Shown here in pieces: positions 35,018-48,220 of a DNA stretch of 64,000 bases (position 1 is its first letter; each line of letters starts with the position of its first letter). The notes under the pieces were generated by a model. It made no database searches, was not told the DNA's origin, and saw only the letters and a list, made by a program, of their open reading frames with translations. Source of the stretch: Carposina sasakii. Its lineage: Eukaryota > Arthropoda > Insecta > Lepidoptera > Carposinidae. The stretch lies in contig CP053148.1 of assembly GCA_014607495.2 (NCBI GenBank), positions 11,408,001 to 11,472,000 on the forward strand, in the 5' to 3' direction. Position numbers and translations under genes: made by a program.

Positions 35018-35170
35018 ACAGCTGTATTCCCGAAATGGATATCACACGGTTTAGCACAACAGGGATTGATGCAAATGATCAGTGACAAGTTACTTAGCTT
35101 ATCTCCTGAGAGAATGCTCCAGTTCCTTATTTGACTCTTACAGCGTGCACGGAAGGACATGCACCTGATG
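35018..35170 (+). repeat. Dispersed gctgt-TTCCC family, plus strand
   Basis: CAGCTGTATTCCCGAAATGG, ATGATCAGTGACAAGTTACT and GACTCTTACAGCGTGCACGG match the copy at 41463-41610. Confidence 0.55.
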
Positions 35171-36908
35171 TATTCTAGTGACGCCCCGTATTAGAATAGG
35201 AGTCTAGTAATCCTTATCGTTTAATCGTGTTTTTTGTGAATCAATTTATAAATAACTAGTTGCTTCAATCAATCAATTTATAAATTAATGGGTATCCTAT
35301 TATTGTAAATCATTTACATGAATTACTAGCAAAGCAATGAACTCATGATAATTAATAAATATATCACGCGTAACTTTATTTTAACAATACATTACGAGTA
35401 TGTGTTTGTCGCTCAGGAAGTTTAATTATTCGATCCCACGCAATACTCGTAGGAATGAAATATAACCTAAGAATGCAAATATTCTCTATTCATGTTATCT
35501 TCGAGCTTTCTAATAGCAAGTGTGTCCTTTAAACTAAAATCGCAAATGGAATTTCAGACCCGAGTGAGATGTAACAATAAATAACTTCCAAATGACTTAA
35601 CTAAGCCGAATGTCAATTCAATATTTTCCATTCAAGTGCAATAGAATATTTTAATTGATAAATGATTAACTGAAAACGGTCTGAGCCTGTCCATCGACAT
35701 TATCTGCCGGGCCGGAATTATTTGCTAAGAGTAAAGAGATGAGTTGCTATACAGAGGTTGTGTATTGTATTTATGTGCTTGTTTATTTGTCTGATTGTAT
35801 TTTTAGAAGAATTAGCTCGAGTATTTGTAGAGTGATATTAGATCATAATTGTAGTTTCTAATTTTTATTACAGACTTGAATTATGTTATCTATAATTTTA
35901 TAAATGTTGTTCTCGATTCATGGAATAATTTATTTTTTAATGTATACTGTTTAAGTATTGAAATCAATCTCATCGAGTGTGAAACCATGTTAAGGCGGGA
36001 GACATTTTTCTGTAATTTATAAGGATTTAAATTGATGTACACCAGTACATATAAAATATAAAATAATATATTCTACTTGCATTATTCTAGTTGTTTATTT
36101 GTTTCATATGAGCTTCATTATATTAAAACTTATCTAATAAACACGCCTGAACGTCTCTCGCATGAGTTCTGCAAAACTACGAAATACTACGGTTTTCGTA
36201 GCATTTCGTAGTATTAAAAAAGTCAAAATGTTGAAAACAATGTAAAAGTTGTTACATTTATTATGTATGTAAATCCAATTATCTAATTGGTTCGATATTT
36301 TCATATTTAAATGCACCATCTTGCTTTACTTAAACATAATATGAGAGTGTTTGTTATTCCTAGATTACATTAATATAAGTTTACAAACTACCTCTAAAAG
36401 TAATATTCCAGATATTTACCTACTCGTATATCCATCTTAATTCACAATTATACATTTTAAAATAAATATAGAATAGAATAGTTTTTATTTGAAAATTACA
36501 CATATATTATTATTACTATATACCTATAGAAATAAATATACCTACCTAAATAAATACCGGTGTAACAGTACCTATTTGGAATGCCATGGAATTTTTTCCA
36601 TCAGATTCGTCATTAGTGTTTAGATTGTAGTATTTGTTCCCCAAAAGCGGCGGTAGGTTCACCTAATAGGCTTATTTTACCACGTGTGATGTCATACGCT
36701 AACTGGTAAAAAGTGAGTGGTAATTTGTATACCTCTGCCTAATCTTTTTGAGGTTTTTGGGATTTATGTTTTTTATTAGGGGTTCATCCGTACTTCTGTT
36801 ATCAGGGTGCATCTCAATAACCGCAAAAACTGTACAGTAGAAATTCTACAGATGATATATTTCTGTTGCCACTATTATCCAACAACTTATTTATATATTA
36901 TACATACA
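35171..36908. other. No gene recognised
   Basis: Very AT-rich sequence. The frame at 36134-36319 has no domain. Confidence 0.4.
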
Positions 36909-37113
36909 TAAAAATCACGCTTCTTTCCCGGAGGGGTAGGCAGAGATCACGGACCTTCACTTGCTACGATCCTGACACACCTCTTTCGCTTTATCTACTT
37001 TCATAATATTCTTCATTCGCACACTCGTCGGTTTAGGGTACTCTTGACCTGACCTTTCTCTAGAATTTCACATGAGATCGGTGAAAGTCAGGCGAGGTCT
37101 TTCCCTTCCAGCA
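36909..37113 (-). pseudogene. LINE 3' end, C-terminal coding remnant
   Basis: On the minus strand this aligns base for base with the end of the LINE fragment at 3795-3985. It has GGAAAGACCTCGCCTGAC, the CGACGAGTGTGCGAATGAAG stretch, GAGGTGTGTCAGGATCGTAG and CTCTGCCTACCCCTCCGG, then a TATG-type tail. The conserved peptide end (AKEVCQDRSK) is still legible, but small deletions break the frame. Only the last 200 bp of the element remain. Confidence 0.7.
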
Positions 37114-37829
37114 AACATTGTAAACAAAATAATCCCATACATCAGACATGATTTCTTGCTGTTCTTGTAGAATGGCACGGAACCCACTGTGAGCGAGTCA
37201 GACTCGCACTTAGCCGGTTTTCATTTACATAGTCTTGCAAGTTAAAGTGTACTTACCTTATTCCAAAGTGGATGATAAAATGGTAGATTACCTTTTAAGA
37301 ATGAGATGTACGACACAAGCCATCGTAATTTTATGGGTAAAGTTTATTATTTTGAGCTTTTATTTCGCAAAAACCCTTTTATCCTCCCCCAGGTTGGGTA
37401 TTAATAAAGAATGATAACAAAACTGGTCTAGATGGCGCTTTTTTAAAAAAATATTTTGTGTTTCGTTAATAACCTGCATTTTCAACAGGTCGAATATATC
37501 TGGACGTAGATCTGACTTTGGATTCAAGATGTGCTAAGTACTGAAAATGAACTTTTAGGTAGCTCTAAAAAAGAATATACCTGTTTATAATAGCTTGATA
37601 GGTGACGCCTCTTAGGTATAATGTTCTGTGGATGACGCTGATCAAATTATGTCCGTGATGACAATGCTACGAAGATATAGGTATAAAAACAAGGTTTGTT
37701 GGATGATATCTCTTTAAGAGATAAGCACCCCTTAAATTTCCCTTTTTATTAACTTGATTTGTGAAAATATTATTGTATACCATAAAGCATAAAAGACAGC
37801 CAAGTGTGGAATGAGACATAAAGTATAAT
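37114..37829. other. Mostly unrecognised; one short repeat motif
   Basis: AT-rich. At 37172-37222 the block GGCACGGAACCC followed by GAGTCAGACTCGCACTTAGC and CGGTTTTC is a short motif I recall as widely repeated in Lepidoptera. No gene. Confidence 0.4.
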
Positions 37830-38104
37830 ATATACGGGGATGTTTTTTCGTTGCCACCTTCAACGAAGGGTACGTATTCTATACATTAAATAAAGTAAGT
37901 TTATTCCAAAAAAAATGCTGGGAAATGATGTAAAATTAATATTTTTTTATAACTTGATTAGGCAAAATTCATAATGTCCAGTGTTTATGCTAGTTTTTTC
38001 ATAGACAGATATTAATTATTTCTCGTGAAAAAATCTTGCTACACGCATCAATGTGTATTTAAGTAGAAAAACGCAGTCTATATACTCAACTTTGGACCCT
38101 AATT
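37830..38104 (+). mobile_element. TACAGGGTGT element, copy 3, 3'-truncated
   Basis: TTCGTTGCCACC, AACGAAGGGTACGTATTCTA and AAATAAAGTAAGTTTATTCC match copies 1 and 2. The match ends after CAACTTTGGACCCTAAT, where different sequence begins. It preserves the uninterrupted site that is occupied in copy 2. Confidence 0.65.
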
Positions 38105-38260
38105 TTCATGGCGTTTGACCGTTTTTTATGAAATTTTATAATATATATGGAATATATATATATATTTGGAATTTCTGAGAATATGTCGTATACTATTTTT
38201 ATACCCCTTCCACACAATAAGCGGCATCTGAACGCGAGCGTAGCAGCGGGCAACAGCTAG
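38105..38260 (+). mobile_element. Helitron-like 3' end
   Basis: The stretch ends GAGCGTAGCAGCGGGCAACA then GCTAG followed by T, a typical lepidopteran Helitron-like 3' terminus. The 5' part is unclear and may be truncated where it meets copy 3 of the neighbouring repeat. Confidence 0.4.
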
Positions 38261-39575
38261 TTTAATTATATTACTTTACTTTAAAAGTGGCCTATTTTTA
38301 GTAAACCTCTCATGGCTGAAAATTATGAAAATAGATAGTACTAAGTTATCGTCAAAGATTTGGTGAGTGTCTGATAAAAAGTTATAAAAGAAAAAGTCTT
38401 TATTGTTACAGAGCATTACATTACATTATACAGAGCATCTGTCTTACTAGAGCATTGTATGATCATTTACTAGAAAACTTTTTATTTATATTTCTTTCTA
38501 AACTAAAATCAGAAGTTAATATTTTGTCTGCTCTAACTGGATGGATGGGTTTGCAGGTTATGCAACCAAAAACAATTTAAATAGAAGGTTGCATGCACTA
38601 CCTATAGTATAATAATAGTATAATTTCCTAGTTTAAGTTACAATGAACTAGTCTTTTTTGCTTTTAGAACTATCAAATTAAACAAGCTAGATGCTATTAT
38701 ACAGAACATATAAGAAACGACGGTTCCTATGCTATTGAAATGTGATCTGATAGAGCCAGCACATACTGAATGGTTTCCGTTACTACAGTTTATATCAAGG
38801 GATTTTTGTAAGTAATTGATTGTATTGTGGCAAAAAGAACAGTAGATTTCTGTACACAAATTTATGACTATAATCTAGTACATGTGTTGGGCAAGATATG
38901 AAACTATCTCAAGTGCAATTTTTAGTTAATGTTTTAATTTTTATAACAATGATTAAATATTTTATTGAAAGTCAGGTTGTGACGTTTTCTTTATAAGTTT
39001 TGCATATTATCATATCATGTCATAGATGTCCATATCTAGGCTAGGGGAACGTACAAAGTGGACACAGTCATTTAAATGTTAAGTATTTATATCATAATAG
39101 TAATTAAGAGATTTTCCAGAATATTATGTACCTAGGACCTTTTATCGATCCCGATCTTCTGTCAAAATATTTGTATATAATTATTACACGTTGATTCGCG
39201 TCCAAGTTTTAAGTCCCATAGCTTCTATTACAATCATTATATTTCTTAAACTCTGTTTTAAAATAAACTCGTTCGCTGTAATTGAACAAGTTTAACAGAA
39301 TGCCCGATATTACAAATAAAATAAAACGAAATCGCAGGATTTTGAAAGGTTTCCAAATGTAGAGCTCAGTTTAAACAAGGTGCACGAAACGTTGTTACGA
39401 GTTACGGTTCCGGAAAAATGTTTGAATTGTGCAATTGGAAAAATGGAATCCATCGATGTCTATCCACACATGCAGTACGGTCGTTGTGTTAAGCTGACAA
39501 ACTTCCAGAATTTATATCGCATTCCCATGATGGCTAATTAATAATAATGGCTATATGATCCTGTTTCTGTAAGTA
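38261..39575. other. No gene recognised
   Basis: AT-rich sequence. The frame at 38638-38859 has no domain. Confidence 0.4.
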
Positions 39576-39720
39576 CTAGCGACCGCCCACGACTCCGTCT
39601 GCGATAAGTTTAGAATTCCCGCTTCTCCCGTCCTCGTCCTTTACTATCGGAAGCCTACTTCATAGACACACATTATCCAATTTTCAAGTCTCTAACATCA
39701 GCGGTTTAGATTCGTCAGTC
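39576..39720 (-). mobile_element. Truncated Helitron-like 3' end
   Basis: The plus strand starts CTAGCGACCGCCCACGACTC, the inverted 3' terminus of the family at 25025. The 5' side fades out by about 39720. Confidence 0.45.
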
Positions 39721-40575
39721 AGTTATTCGACAGGATTAATATGTGTATATAAACTACACAAGTACTGAAGTAGTTCTTACTATTATGTTAACATGGTAAC
39801 AACTTCATTGTTCATCACAGCACAGACCATTGACCCCTAAAAGCTGATTTACTTAAGTCACAATTAAGTGGCCCCAGTGGAGCGTGGCGCCGAAAGAGTT
39901 GCGGTACTTGTCTAAAGTTGTAAAAGATGACTTATTATAATAGCTGGGTGATTGAAATTCAAATTGCAGCTTAACGGAAACCGGTAGACTATGCTGTCAT
40001 ATTAAAATGTGCATCAATCTGAATATATTTGGGGGAGGTCGGGTCGAACAGGCTTATTTTCTATATGGGCCACATTTTGCCAGTAACGATACGTTTCAGG
40101 AAGATTTTCGTATATAATTGGTATTTATTTATTTCAATTGACAAGCGTTTCGCCGATTCTTATGAACACTATAGGTATAAATGGTTTTCCTCCGTAAATA
40201 ATAATAGTTTCTTCCCATTGGGTGAATATTTAAATGGGTGGTTTCCACCCATCGCCCGAAAATCTATAACTTGTAAAATGTTGATCGCTTCTAGGTATCT
40301 CTTTGTGAAACGGAAAAAAAGATTATGTGGTAGATTGCGTCGTTTTAAAATCGAGCTCAGCAGTGTATAAACTGAATAATTTAAAGGTCCCTCGGGGCAG
40401 TAGTGTGATGAAGCACATGCGCCAATATAATTAGCTTAACTTCGTCCGAGCTTGGAATGCGACGTTAACTGGATTTGGTTTTATTGAACCAAAATAAAGT
40501 TTGGTGTTGGATTTATTTTACTACAAGATTCCATATTTTTCATTTGCTTTTTAAGCTGTGATATTCCAATGAATA
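39721..40575. other. No gene recognised
   Basis: AT-rich sequence. A 113-codon frame (40029-40370) has no recognisable domain or repeat match in this window. It is the longest unassigned plus-strand frame here but could easily be chance. Confidence 0.35.
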
Positions 40576-40885
40576 AGACGTGGGCCGGTCAAGTGGAGGG
40601 CGTAAGTTCGATCCTAGTCTCAGGTCTGTACCCATGAATTTATTTCATATACGGAATACGGATTTTAATATTCAAAAACTATAACTTAGCTCGAGCCTCG
40701 GAAAGCACGTAAAACTCTTGATCGTGCGCGTAATCTCTCTTCGATTTTCAGACTTTCCCTCCATCGGACTACAAGTGGGACCGAATAGAGAGTGTAAAGG
40801 CATGTGTTTGCACACACAGTAGTGCACTATAATATCCCGTGCGCACATCGCTAATCTCTGTAAAGATTGGTCACCGGTCGGAGAT
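40576..40885 (+). repeat. tRNA-related SINE
   Basis: GTTCGATCCTAGTC resembles a tRNA B-box. The body reads AATCTCTCTTCGATTTTCAG, CCATCGGACTACAAGTGGG, TGTTTGCACACACAGTAGTG and CACTATAATATCCC, ending CTAATCTCTGTAAAGATTGG. The same family is at 32075-32210 (minus) and 45148-45290. Confidence 0.6.
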
Positions 40886-41462
40886 TTCTATATAATATAC
40901 GGATAACTGTAGAAGGACTACTAGTTATTAGGTAAGTACTTCCTACTATTTTATAAACATCATCTCAAATTCAAATATATATTATTTAAATAAGAAATAT
41001 TTACTTAGGAATATTATATTGAGATTATATTGAATAAACATGAAATAAAAAAATAATTGCTATTTTTATATTTTATTTCCCATTATTACTGATACCAACA
41101 CAATATGCACCTCCTCACTCCAAACTCGCACTCAAAATATCACAATATAAAATAAATATTTCGGGTTCACAAAACCTTAACAAGAATACTTTCCAATTCG
41201 ACTTCGATAAAATTTTTAAGTTGAAAATTTATCACTATAGTAAAGCACTGCGTAAGCGTCTATCAAAAGAGGAAATGAATGGGCACCGTAAGAAGGGTGA
41301 CCATTTATCAAGTTTATCTAGGTTTAACGCGGACCGCATCATTGAGGTAAACGTTCAGAAAAAAACATCGTTAAAAATCTATAAGATAAGTTTTTACTAG
41401 TTGATAACTAAATGCACTTGCGTTTTTTGTTTCCTTAATAAAACATACCTATTACTATTTAT
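40886..41462. other. No gene recognised
   Basis: AT-rich sequence with nothing recognised. Confidence 0.4.
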
Positions 41463-41610
41463 ATGGCTGTGTTCCCGAAATGGGGTAGCCAGAACCACAG
41501 GATCATAAAGGAGTTCCCACAGCCACGCTTAGCAAAAGTTGATAGCTTATTGCCTAAAAGAATGCTAAAGTTCCTTAGTCGACTCTTACAACATGCACGG
41601 ACGAAGCTAT
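41463..41610 (+). repeat. Dispersed gctgt-TTCCC family, best-preserved copy
   Basis: GGCTGTGTTCCCGAAATGGG, AGAACCACAGGATCATAAAG, CCACAGCCACGCTTAGC and GACTCTTACAACATGCACGG form the fullest version in the window. Used here as reference for the copies at 12618, 16686, 19015, 22862 and 35018. Confidence 0.6.
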
Positions 41611-43499
41611 ACAGCTATCAAATAAAATTCTGAAGACTGATTCAATATGGTACAGGTAAATATAGAAATGCCTGATTTACTAGATATTATTGAATGCATG
41701 GCGGCAGATCGTACTCCCATTCATTGCATTCACGGCCTTACTGACAACGCATACCAAAAGTGCAGCTGTATGTTTGTCCACAATGAGAAGTGTTTCTTAT
41801 TTTAATATCATAGCGTTCCAGCAAGAATAATCATTTTGGAATCCAGTCGTCGCAAAACATGAAATCCAAGTTATAATTTAAAATGCAAAATTACATTGAA
41901 TCTCCGTAAGAAGTTGAAACGGAAAAGCGCAACTACGACAAGTAATAAGCAAAGTTACTTACTAGCTACCTGTGAAATTGGTGGAACGAAGATGCAGACG
42001 AATTGATGATTTTCCTCTCTTAGATTAGAAGAAAAATACCAAAGTGTGTACGTACATGCATGCAGGAAACTTACCAACATATTTCAGTTGTACTCGTAAG
42101 TTCCCCTTGAATAGAGTTTAGCTTCAGGTGCCTCGCCTAATGCTTTCTCCGACGGAATAAATTTTCTTACGATATATCTAAGAGGCGAGGCGAAAGCTGG
42201 AGTTTTATTTGAAAAGAATTGAATGAAGAACTGATCTCAGGATACAAACGAAAAATACCTACACACTTACATATTTTGCACTATTGTTTCCAATTGGTGT
42301 TTTATTTTGAGGACGTTGTTGTAATATGCTCGGCTAAGAAATTATAATAACAGGCCTAATTTAGCCGTTCAGTGAATGAGCTGATCATCCTGATAAGGTA
42401 TTATTAATCTCCTTGTTATGGCATGAGAGACAATAAGTTTACGCATTGTTGGTGGAGGGCAATTTGGTTTGCGACTCCAGTTTGTAATTCGCTCGTTTTG
42501 GTCGAGTTTCGCCTGGTCGGGCAGGATGAGTTATAGGATAATTTGTTCTCATCCCAACACAATAAGGATGCGAGACGAGGTGAGAACGGTGAGATGTGTT
42601 CAGTATGTACAATGAGAATTGATGTTTAGGCATTTGTCGCGGCAGAACTCGGAGTGGCTTGTCCAGTGGCTTCAGCTTGGATTCGGATCGGTTTTCTGAT
42701 ATTATAGATACGCCAATGTTCATTCTATCTTGAAAGTTACATATTTGGTTACATTCATTGTACATGTACTTGAAAGGTTTGATAGATAATAAATACTTAT
42801 AGGTATAGGTAGGTATATTGTCTGGTTATTTTGAAAGTGAAAATAAATATGCACTTAATTTATTTAGTTAAACTGTTATTATTATCATAACATGCATTAC
42901 TTATATCGAAATATGTAGGCAGATTTATGATATTTATGAACTGCTGTCTTCAATAGAGTACCTATAGGAGATATCAACATTTTATAAATATGCCGATGTG
43001 CACGGTATTTTAACCTACTATTCGAGTTTGTAATATAACTGAATACAGCAACAGAAATGATATAAGTTAATAAGTAGCTACTTATTATTATTTTGATTTA
43101 ACTGATATGATGATTTTTTTGTGCTTAATGTTTATTTTAACCTACTTACGTAAAAACAAAGGATCTTTTACTTCAGCCTACCTAAGAGAGTATTATTGAT
43201 TATTTCTGACGATTATGACTTTATTTTATTATTTTTTTTATATTGTCAAGTGGGATTGAGCAAATTAAATGAAATTTTATTTTTAAGAGATACTTCTATA
43301 TACATTCTACATAAGCTACAGCTTAGTATACTAAAAATACTTATTTTTCCACGTTTATTAAGTATTTAGAAAATAAAACGTTTTCTTGTCACTTCTATTT
43401 TAATAGATTCTGATATACAATATAACATGATAATATCGAATCGAGGCCGTAGGTACCAATACCGAAGCAGTTAAGGCTATTTAAGACCACTTAAATTTC
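41611..43499. other. No gene recognised
   Basis: AT-rich sequence. A 108-codon minus frame (42439-42765) has no recognisable domain. Confidence 0.35.
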
Positions 43500-43770
43500 T
43501 TTCTATTTTCTTCTATGCTACTCTGGGAGTGAAAAAAATAAGTATAATACTAAAGCTGCTTCTCTTCCCGGGCATACTGTACAAGTCAGTAGAGGGACAA
43601 GAGTCTTGGTGTTTTGTAGGCGATGGGCTGACCAACTATCACTATTAACTGAATTTGTAGGTACATCTCAACTATACCCTCAAAATTGGTCAGAAGTGGC
43701 ACCATGTGGTTCTATCGACCTTTGCAGCTCTGCCTACCCCATAAGGTATAAAGGCGTGATTATATGTATG
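43500..43770 (+). repeat. Dispersed repeat ending in CTCTGCCTACCCCATAAGG
   Basis: Second copy of the family at 24085-24320: GGCGATGGGCTGACCA, ATTGGTCAGAAGTGGCACCA, GCTCTGCCTACCCCATAAGG and a TATGTATG tail. The tail supports a LINE 3' region. Confidence 0.6.
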
Positions 43771-44280
43771 TATATATGTAAATTTCTTTATCGTGGACAA
43801 AGCTAGAAGCCTGAATTTTGACTAAGCAAGCGGATAGGTATCACTATTTACTTAATAGATTTTCAACAAAGTGTTGTAGTAATCATCAGAGAAAATTAGT
43901 ACCAGCAAATAGCCACGTCGACAATTTGAATATTCGGGCATAAAATGTCTAGAAAATGCGACGAAATAGCGAATATTTAGCAGGAGTTTTAATATGAAAC
44001 GTAGAGTTCCGGAAGAGCAGCATCCCTCTTAAAAAACAATAAATTGCACAGCGCCAGCGCCCAAGAAGTTATGTTGCGATTAAAAGCAAATTGAAATTAT
44101 TTGCTTTGTGTTTTCTCTTTAAAAAAGTGATACTTAAATGTTTAGGTATTTTTATGCTATAAATAAGTCATTCCAATAATATAGATTTGCCTAAAGCTTA
44201 TTGGTAAATTGGATATGTCCTCATTAGAGGCGACATGTTACTTACGAAACAAATTTTTATTTACACCAGAATAAGTTGTC
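43771..44280. other. No gene recognised
   Basis: AT-rich spacer. Confidence 0.4.
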
Positions 44281-44640
44281 AAAATTCTCTATTATACTAT
44301 ACTGGGTGTAAAATACTATACGGGTGTAAAATAAATACTATACTATACGGGTTTCCAAGGTATTGAGGTCCAAAGTTACATTAATATTATAATTTTTTTT
44401 ACATAAATCCATCTGAAATCGGTTAATAAACATTTTTTTCAGAGATACCATGTCAAAACGTTATAATGTTACTTTTGTAGGTACATTTGTACTTTGAGCA
44501 TCAAAAGAATACATTGCTTGCAATAACATGACAGTATTTTTTTTTTTTTTTTTTGTCGTTTCCCAGGGTTGGTTCCATGGAAGAAAATTGTCGTAAATAC
44601 GAGGTATTAAAAAAACATCGTTTTTTTTTACAACCTGTAT
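44281..44640. repeat. Possible relative of the TACAGGGTGT element
   Basis: Opens with short direct repeats of ACTATACGGGTGTAAAATA and closes TTTACAACCTGTATA. The segment CAGGGTTGGTTCCATGGAAG followed by AAAATTG resembles CAGGTATGCTTCCAAGGAGA in copy 1. A poly-T run lies at 44538-44554. Weak but consistent. Confidence 0.35.
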
Positions 44641-45147
44641 AGGTATTGGTTTAGCTAAGTAAGTTAATATGTAGGTAGGTTGAATACATTCATTAAGTAC
44701 AACATTGACAAAACTGTAAATAATGTATATTAATTCTACGACGGGAGTGTAGATAGTTTAGTGCATTTTCGTCGGTTTCACATTTTTTGAAGTTTTGTCA
44801 TTGTTGCACTAAACGAGCGAGATGTCCTACGGTGGAATCGCGGCTCGATCTGATTTGTGACAAACTATAAATTAGGCCGTAACGAACTTCAGTTCCACCA
44901 TGTTACTTAATCTGGGATTATTGCCGGCTATTTATTAACGGATTGATTCTGTGATGGAGTGTATGGAAGATCTCGTATTGGTGTATCCTTTTTTATTAGT
45001 TCTCTGTTTGTATGTACCTTCTACCTAATTATAAAAATGATTTAGATGTAGTGATTGATAACGTACAAAAAAGGAACAGTGTGTCTATGAAATCAAATTT
45101 TGGAATATCGCAAGGTCCCTTGGTAGTTTGGCAGAATCATAATTTTA
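44641..45147. other. No gene recognised
   Basis: AT-rich spacer. Confidence 0.4.
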
Positions 45148-45290
45148 TATAATTCGTTCGATCCTAGTCAAGGGTCTGTACTAATAAATTTGTTTGTACT
45201 GCGCCTGATCTCTCTCCATTTTCCAGTCATGTCGGCTTTCCGCCTCATCGGACTATGAGATGAGAGTGACGCAGTAGAATGTGCATTATT
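45148..45290 (+). repeat. tRNA-related SINE fragment
   Basis: CGTTCGATCCTAGTCAAGGG, CTGATCTCTCTCCATTTTCC and CATCGGACTATGAGATGAGA match the family at 40576-40885. It is truncated where the next SINE begins. Confidence 0.55.
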
Positions 45291-45295
45291 GACGG

Positions 45296-45562
45296 CTGAT
45301 TGGTGTAGTTGGTAGTGGCCCTGCCTGCGACACCATAGGTCCTGGGTTCGAATCCCGGTAGGTGCAAACATTGATGTGATAAATATCGATGTTTGTTTCC
45401 GAGTCATGGATGTTTATATACTTATCTATGTATTTATATACCGTTCCTTAGTATCAACGACACAAGACTTTAAAATCTCCCGAAATGAAATTGCCAAAAG
45501 AGATTGCCCGCTTTGACCGAAATACGGTCGGTGACATCATTGTTATTTATCATATGTATATA
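45296..45562 (+). repeat. tRNA-derived SINE with A and B boxes
   Basis: The head reads TGGTGTAGTTGGTAGTGGCC (A-box type) and GGTTCGAATCCCGG (B-box), spaced as in a tRNA. A long non-tRNA body follows with GTTTCCGAGTCATGGATGTT and TTAGTATCAACGACACAAG. The body and the lack of a cloverleaf make it a Pol III SINE rather than a tRNA gene. It lies directly behind another SINE. Confidence 0.7.
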
Positions 45563-46950
45563 ATAAACGGTATGCGCGTTACTAAATATTAATAGTTTTG
45601 TGTAAATCCCATATCGTCAGAAGGTGTCATCTTAAATTTTAAATATTCACAGGTGATACTTCTACACCTCCATAGTGGAAACTTCATTACGTTCAGCTGG
45701 AACTTTCCTCGCAATGAATTAACACTTGTTCAAAGCATTTTGAATATGCAGCCGAGTTTGGAAATACGAATTTGTTCCAGCGTTTAACGGCTGTGCCGCG
45801 GTAGCAATACCTACAAACTTAAGACGACAGGGAATTCAGCATTTCAGAAGCGTGGCGATATGAAAAACTTTTGACAAACAAGCAGGTTGTGAATAGAAAC
45901 GTTTGGGAGTAAAGTGGCAATAGGGAATATGCACGACTTTTTGAAAATTAAATTTTAGATACTACATGACTAATGAATTAACTTTGGTCTAGCAAAGGTA
46001 ATCTGAATTAGATTACTCGGTGCGGGCAAACTATTTTTTCGCTTTTAGTATTGAATAGGTTCTTAGCTTAATAAAGATTTTGAAGTGTTATATTATTATA
46101 AAGCTATCCAAATAGATCCCTGGAAAAACTAATTAGCAATTGAAACGTAAAGTTTTCATCAAAATTGCTTCACCCCAAGTCTTGCATTCAAAATGCTTTT
46201 AAAATCGACTATCATTCTAATTAGTTTTTATTTAGACTTGCCAAAAATGCTCCATATAAACGGCTACCACGACATGACGTCACTCTCTAAATAACTTGTA
46301 TGCGCGTAAAAGGACTTTTGTTCTACAGCTATATTGCGTTTATAAATATGGTCACAAAACAAAAGTTGCTGTAAATGATGCAGGTGGACATGTGATGTTG
46401 TAATTTTCAATTAATTTCACATTTGAAAAATGGACTTGCCCACTTAACTTTGAAGGCTTATTACTACCTCATTTGGACACATAATCAAATTGTAATTTTA
46501 CAGATAGGTATGATTTTGATAATTTATTCTATAAAATGTTATAAAGATTCAACCATAGGAAACTACCCCTTAAAACTTTCGTACGCCAGTAACTTTAGTA
46601 TTTTTAGTTTATATTTGTAATATCTTTCGAATATAAGTGATGTGATGTTAAACAACTCTGTTTTCGTGTCAGACGCATATTCCCCGTCGAGTGGATGTCT
46701 GCTGACCTCTTAAACAAAATCTTGGCACTGGAGTTGTGTGGGTATTTCATAAATTCAATAATACTTTAGTCCTGTGCTGATTGTGGGCTTCATTGGAATA
46801 CATTAGCTGCTTCCGTACATATCGAGTCAACTATGGAAGTCAAGTTCTTTCAGACAATGAACTTACTGATCATTTACATTCCACCATGCTTAACATGGCT
46901 TCTTCTTCGTGATCACAATTCGGGAATACAATGTTGGCATATATAGTGAT
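45563..46950. other. No gene recognised
   Basis: AT-rich sequence with no conserved frame. Confidence 0.4.
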
Positions 46951-47327
46951 AATGTATATGTCGTGGCCATATCGTAGAATTGATCATTTCATGAAATGAT
47001 TGCATTTCATGAAGTGGCCAATTCAATGTGACCAGATCATTAAATCGTCTACAATTCACGATTTTGTCATCCACGTTTGGCTCTCCTTAATTTGTTTCAT
47101 AACCTAAAAAGAAAAATCCGCCATTTTTACATATAAACAAAGCGCTTACAGCGCCTCTACCGGTGATCCATGTAACTATTTTACGATATGATCAATAATC
47201 TTGACCACTACATGAAATAGTCGCGCGCTTATTTGCCCATATCGAGTAACGATTTTTATCATCGGTATGCCCAAACCATATCATGATGTGGCCAATAGAC
47301 AGTTGACTTTTCATGAAATGCGACCAT
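46951..47327. mobile_element. Palindrome-rich MITE-like sequence
   Basis: It has repeated CATTTCATGAAATG palindromes and TGGCCA motifs at both ends: TGGCCATATCGTAGAATTG near 46970 and GATGTGGCCAATAGACAG near 47286. It abuts the mariner TA at 47328. I could not define termini. Confidence 0.35.
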
Positions 47328-47329
47328 TA

Positions 47330-47892
47330 CCCGAATTACCCCCATGTATGTTCCGCGACTTTTTGTAGTTTTCGAGATATGATTTTTTTTCATATTTTTT
47401 TGTTAAACCTTGGCTTATTTAACATTATTGGTCACAGAGACATCAATTGTTGAGATACAAGCTTGATTTTTTTTTCTGAAATAGGTGAACAGTAGCACTT
47501 GCAAAAACAAAAGCAATTGTGAGCCGATATGCTACTATTAAGCCATTAAAAAAATGTTGAATCCTAAGTTTGTTAAAATGTTTAAATTAAAGATCTCTTT
47601 TGAAACGATTTAAAAAAAAAACTTATCCCAAAAATGTCTCCAAAATTATTTTTAAAAACTTGCCAATTTCGTCAGCTATTTGCCATGTAAATTTGATTGA
47701 GCTATCTCCACGACTTCATACTTGAAAAAATGTTTGAAACACAGTAAGTCGAAAAAACTTAATTAAAAGATTGGGCCGAATAAAACTAAAAAAATGTTAT
47801 TATTGATTGTTTATTATTAAATCACAAAAAGTTTTCGAAATGTCGCCCTTCCTGCTCGATACAAATTCTACATCGCCTTAAAAAAAAATCTT
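47330..47892. repeat. Left terminal inverted repeat of the mariner-type element
   Basis: Reverse complement of 57006-57568 with very few differences by eye. Because the right repeat includes the end of the transposase gene, this left copy carries an antisense version of the last 23 or so codons. Confidence 0.9.
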
Positions 47893-48220
47893 GTAGTCTA
47901 CAAGACCATGTTAACAGGTCTATTGCGTGACGTCACTCAGAGCAAGGGGAAGCGTGAGGTGAGGGAGCGGGGTTAGCGTTGGTCCATTGTGTTCGGCGGC
48001 TACCGGTCAGTTGACCATTTGCTTGCATTTGCACCCGACGTTACTTCTTTACTAGCTCCTTTGTGATTATTTGACGAACTTTGCTTTCTTTATGGACTTT
48101 GGTTGCATATCGATTGGCTTTTGTGTGGTGTTACGAACTTTCTTAGACGACTTTGGCTTTCTCAACGGACTTCGGAGTGCACATCAATTGGGATTTCTAA
48201 GCGCAATTAATTGGTGAGCT

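Noticed and set aside
40029..40370. 113-codon frame as a host exon
   Set aside because: No domain, splice context or repeat match. This length is expected by chance in a 64-kb six-frame scan.
45296..45370. Possible tRNA gene (A-box and B-box like motifs)
   Set aside because: The arms do not make a cloverleaf by eye and the sequence continues into a long SINE-type body, so it is called a tRNA-derived SINE.
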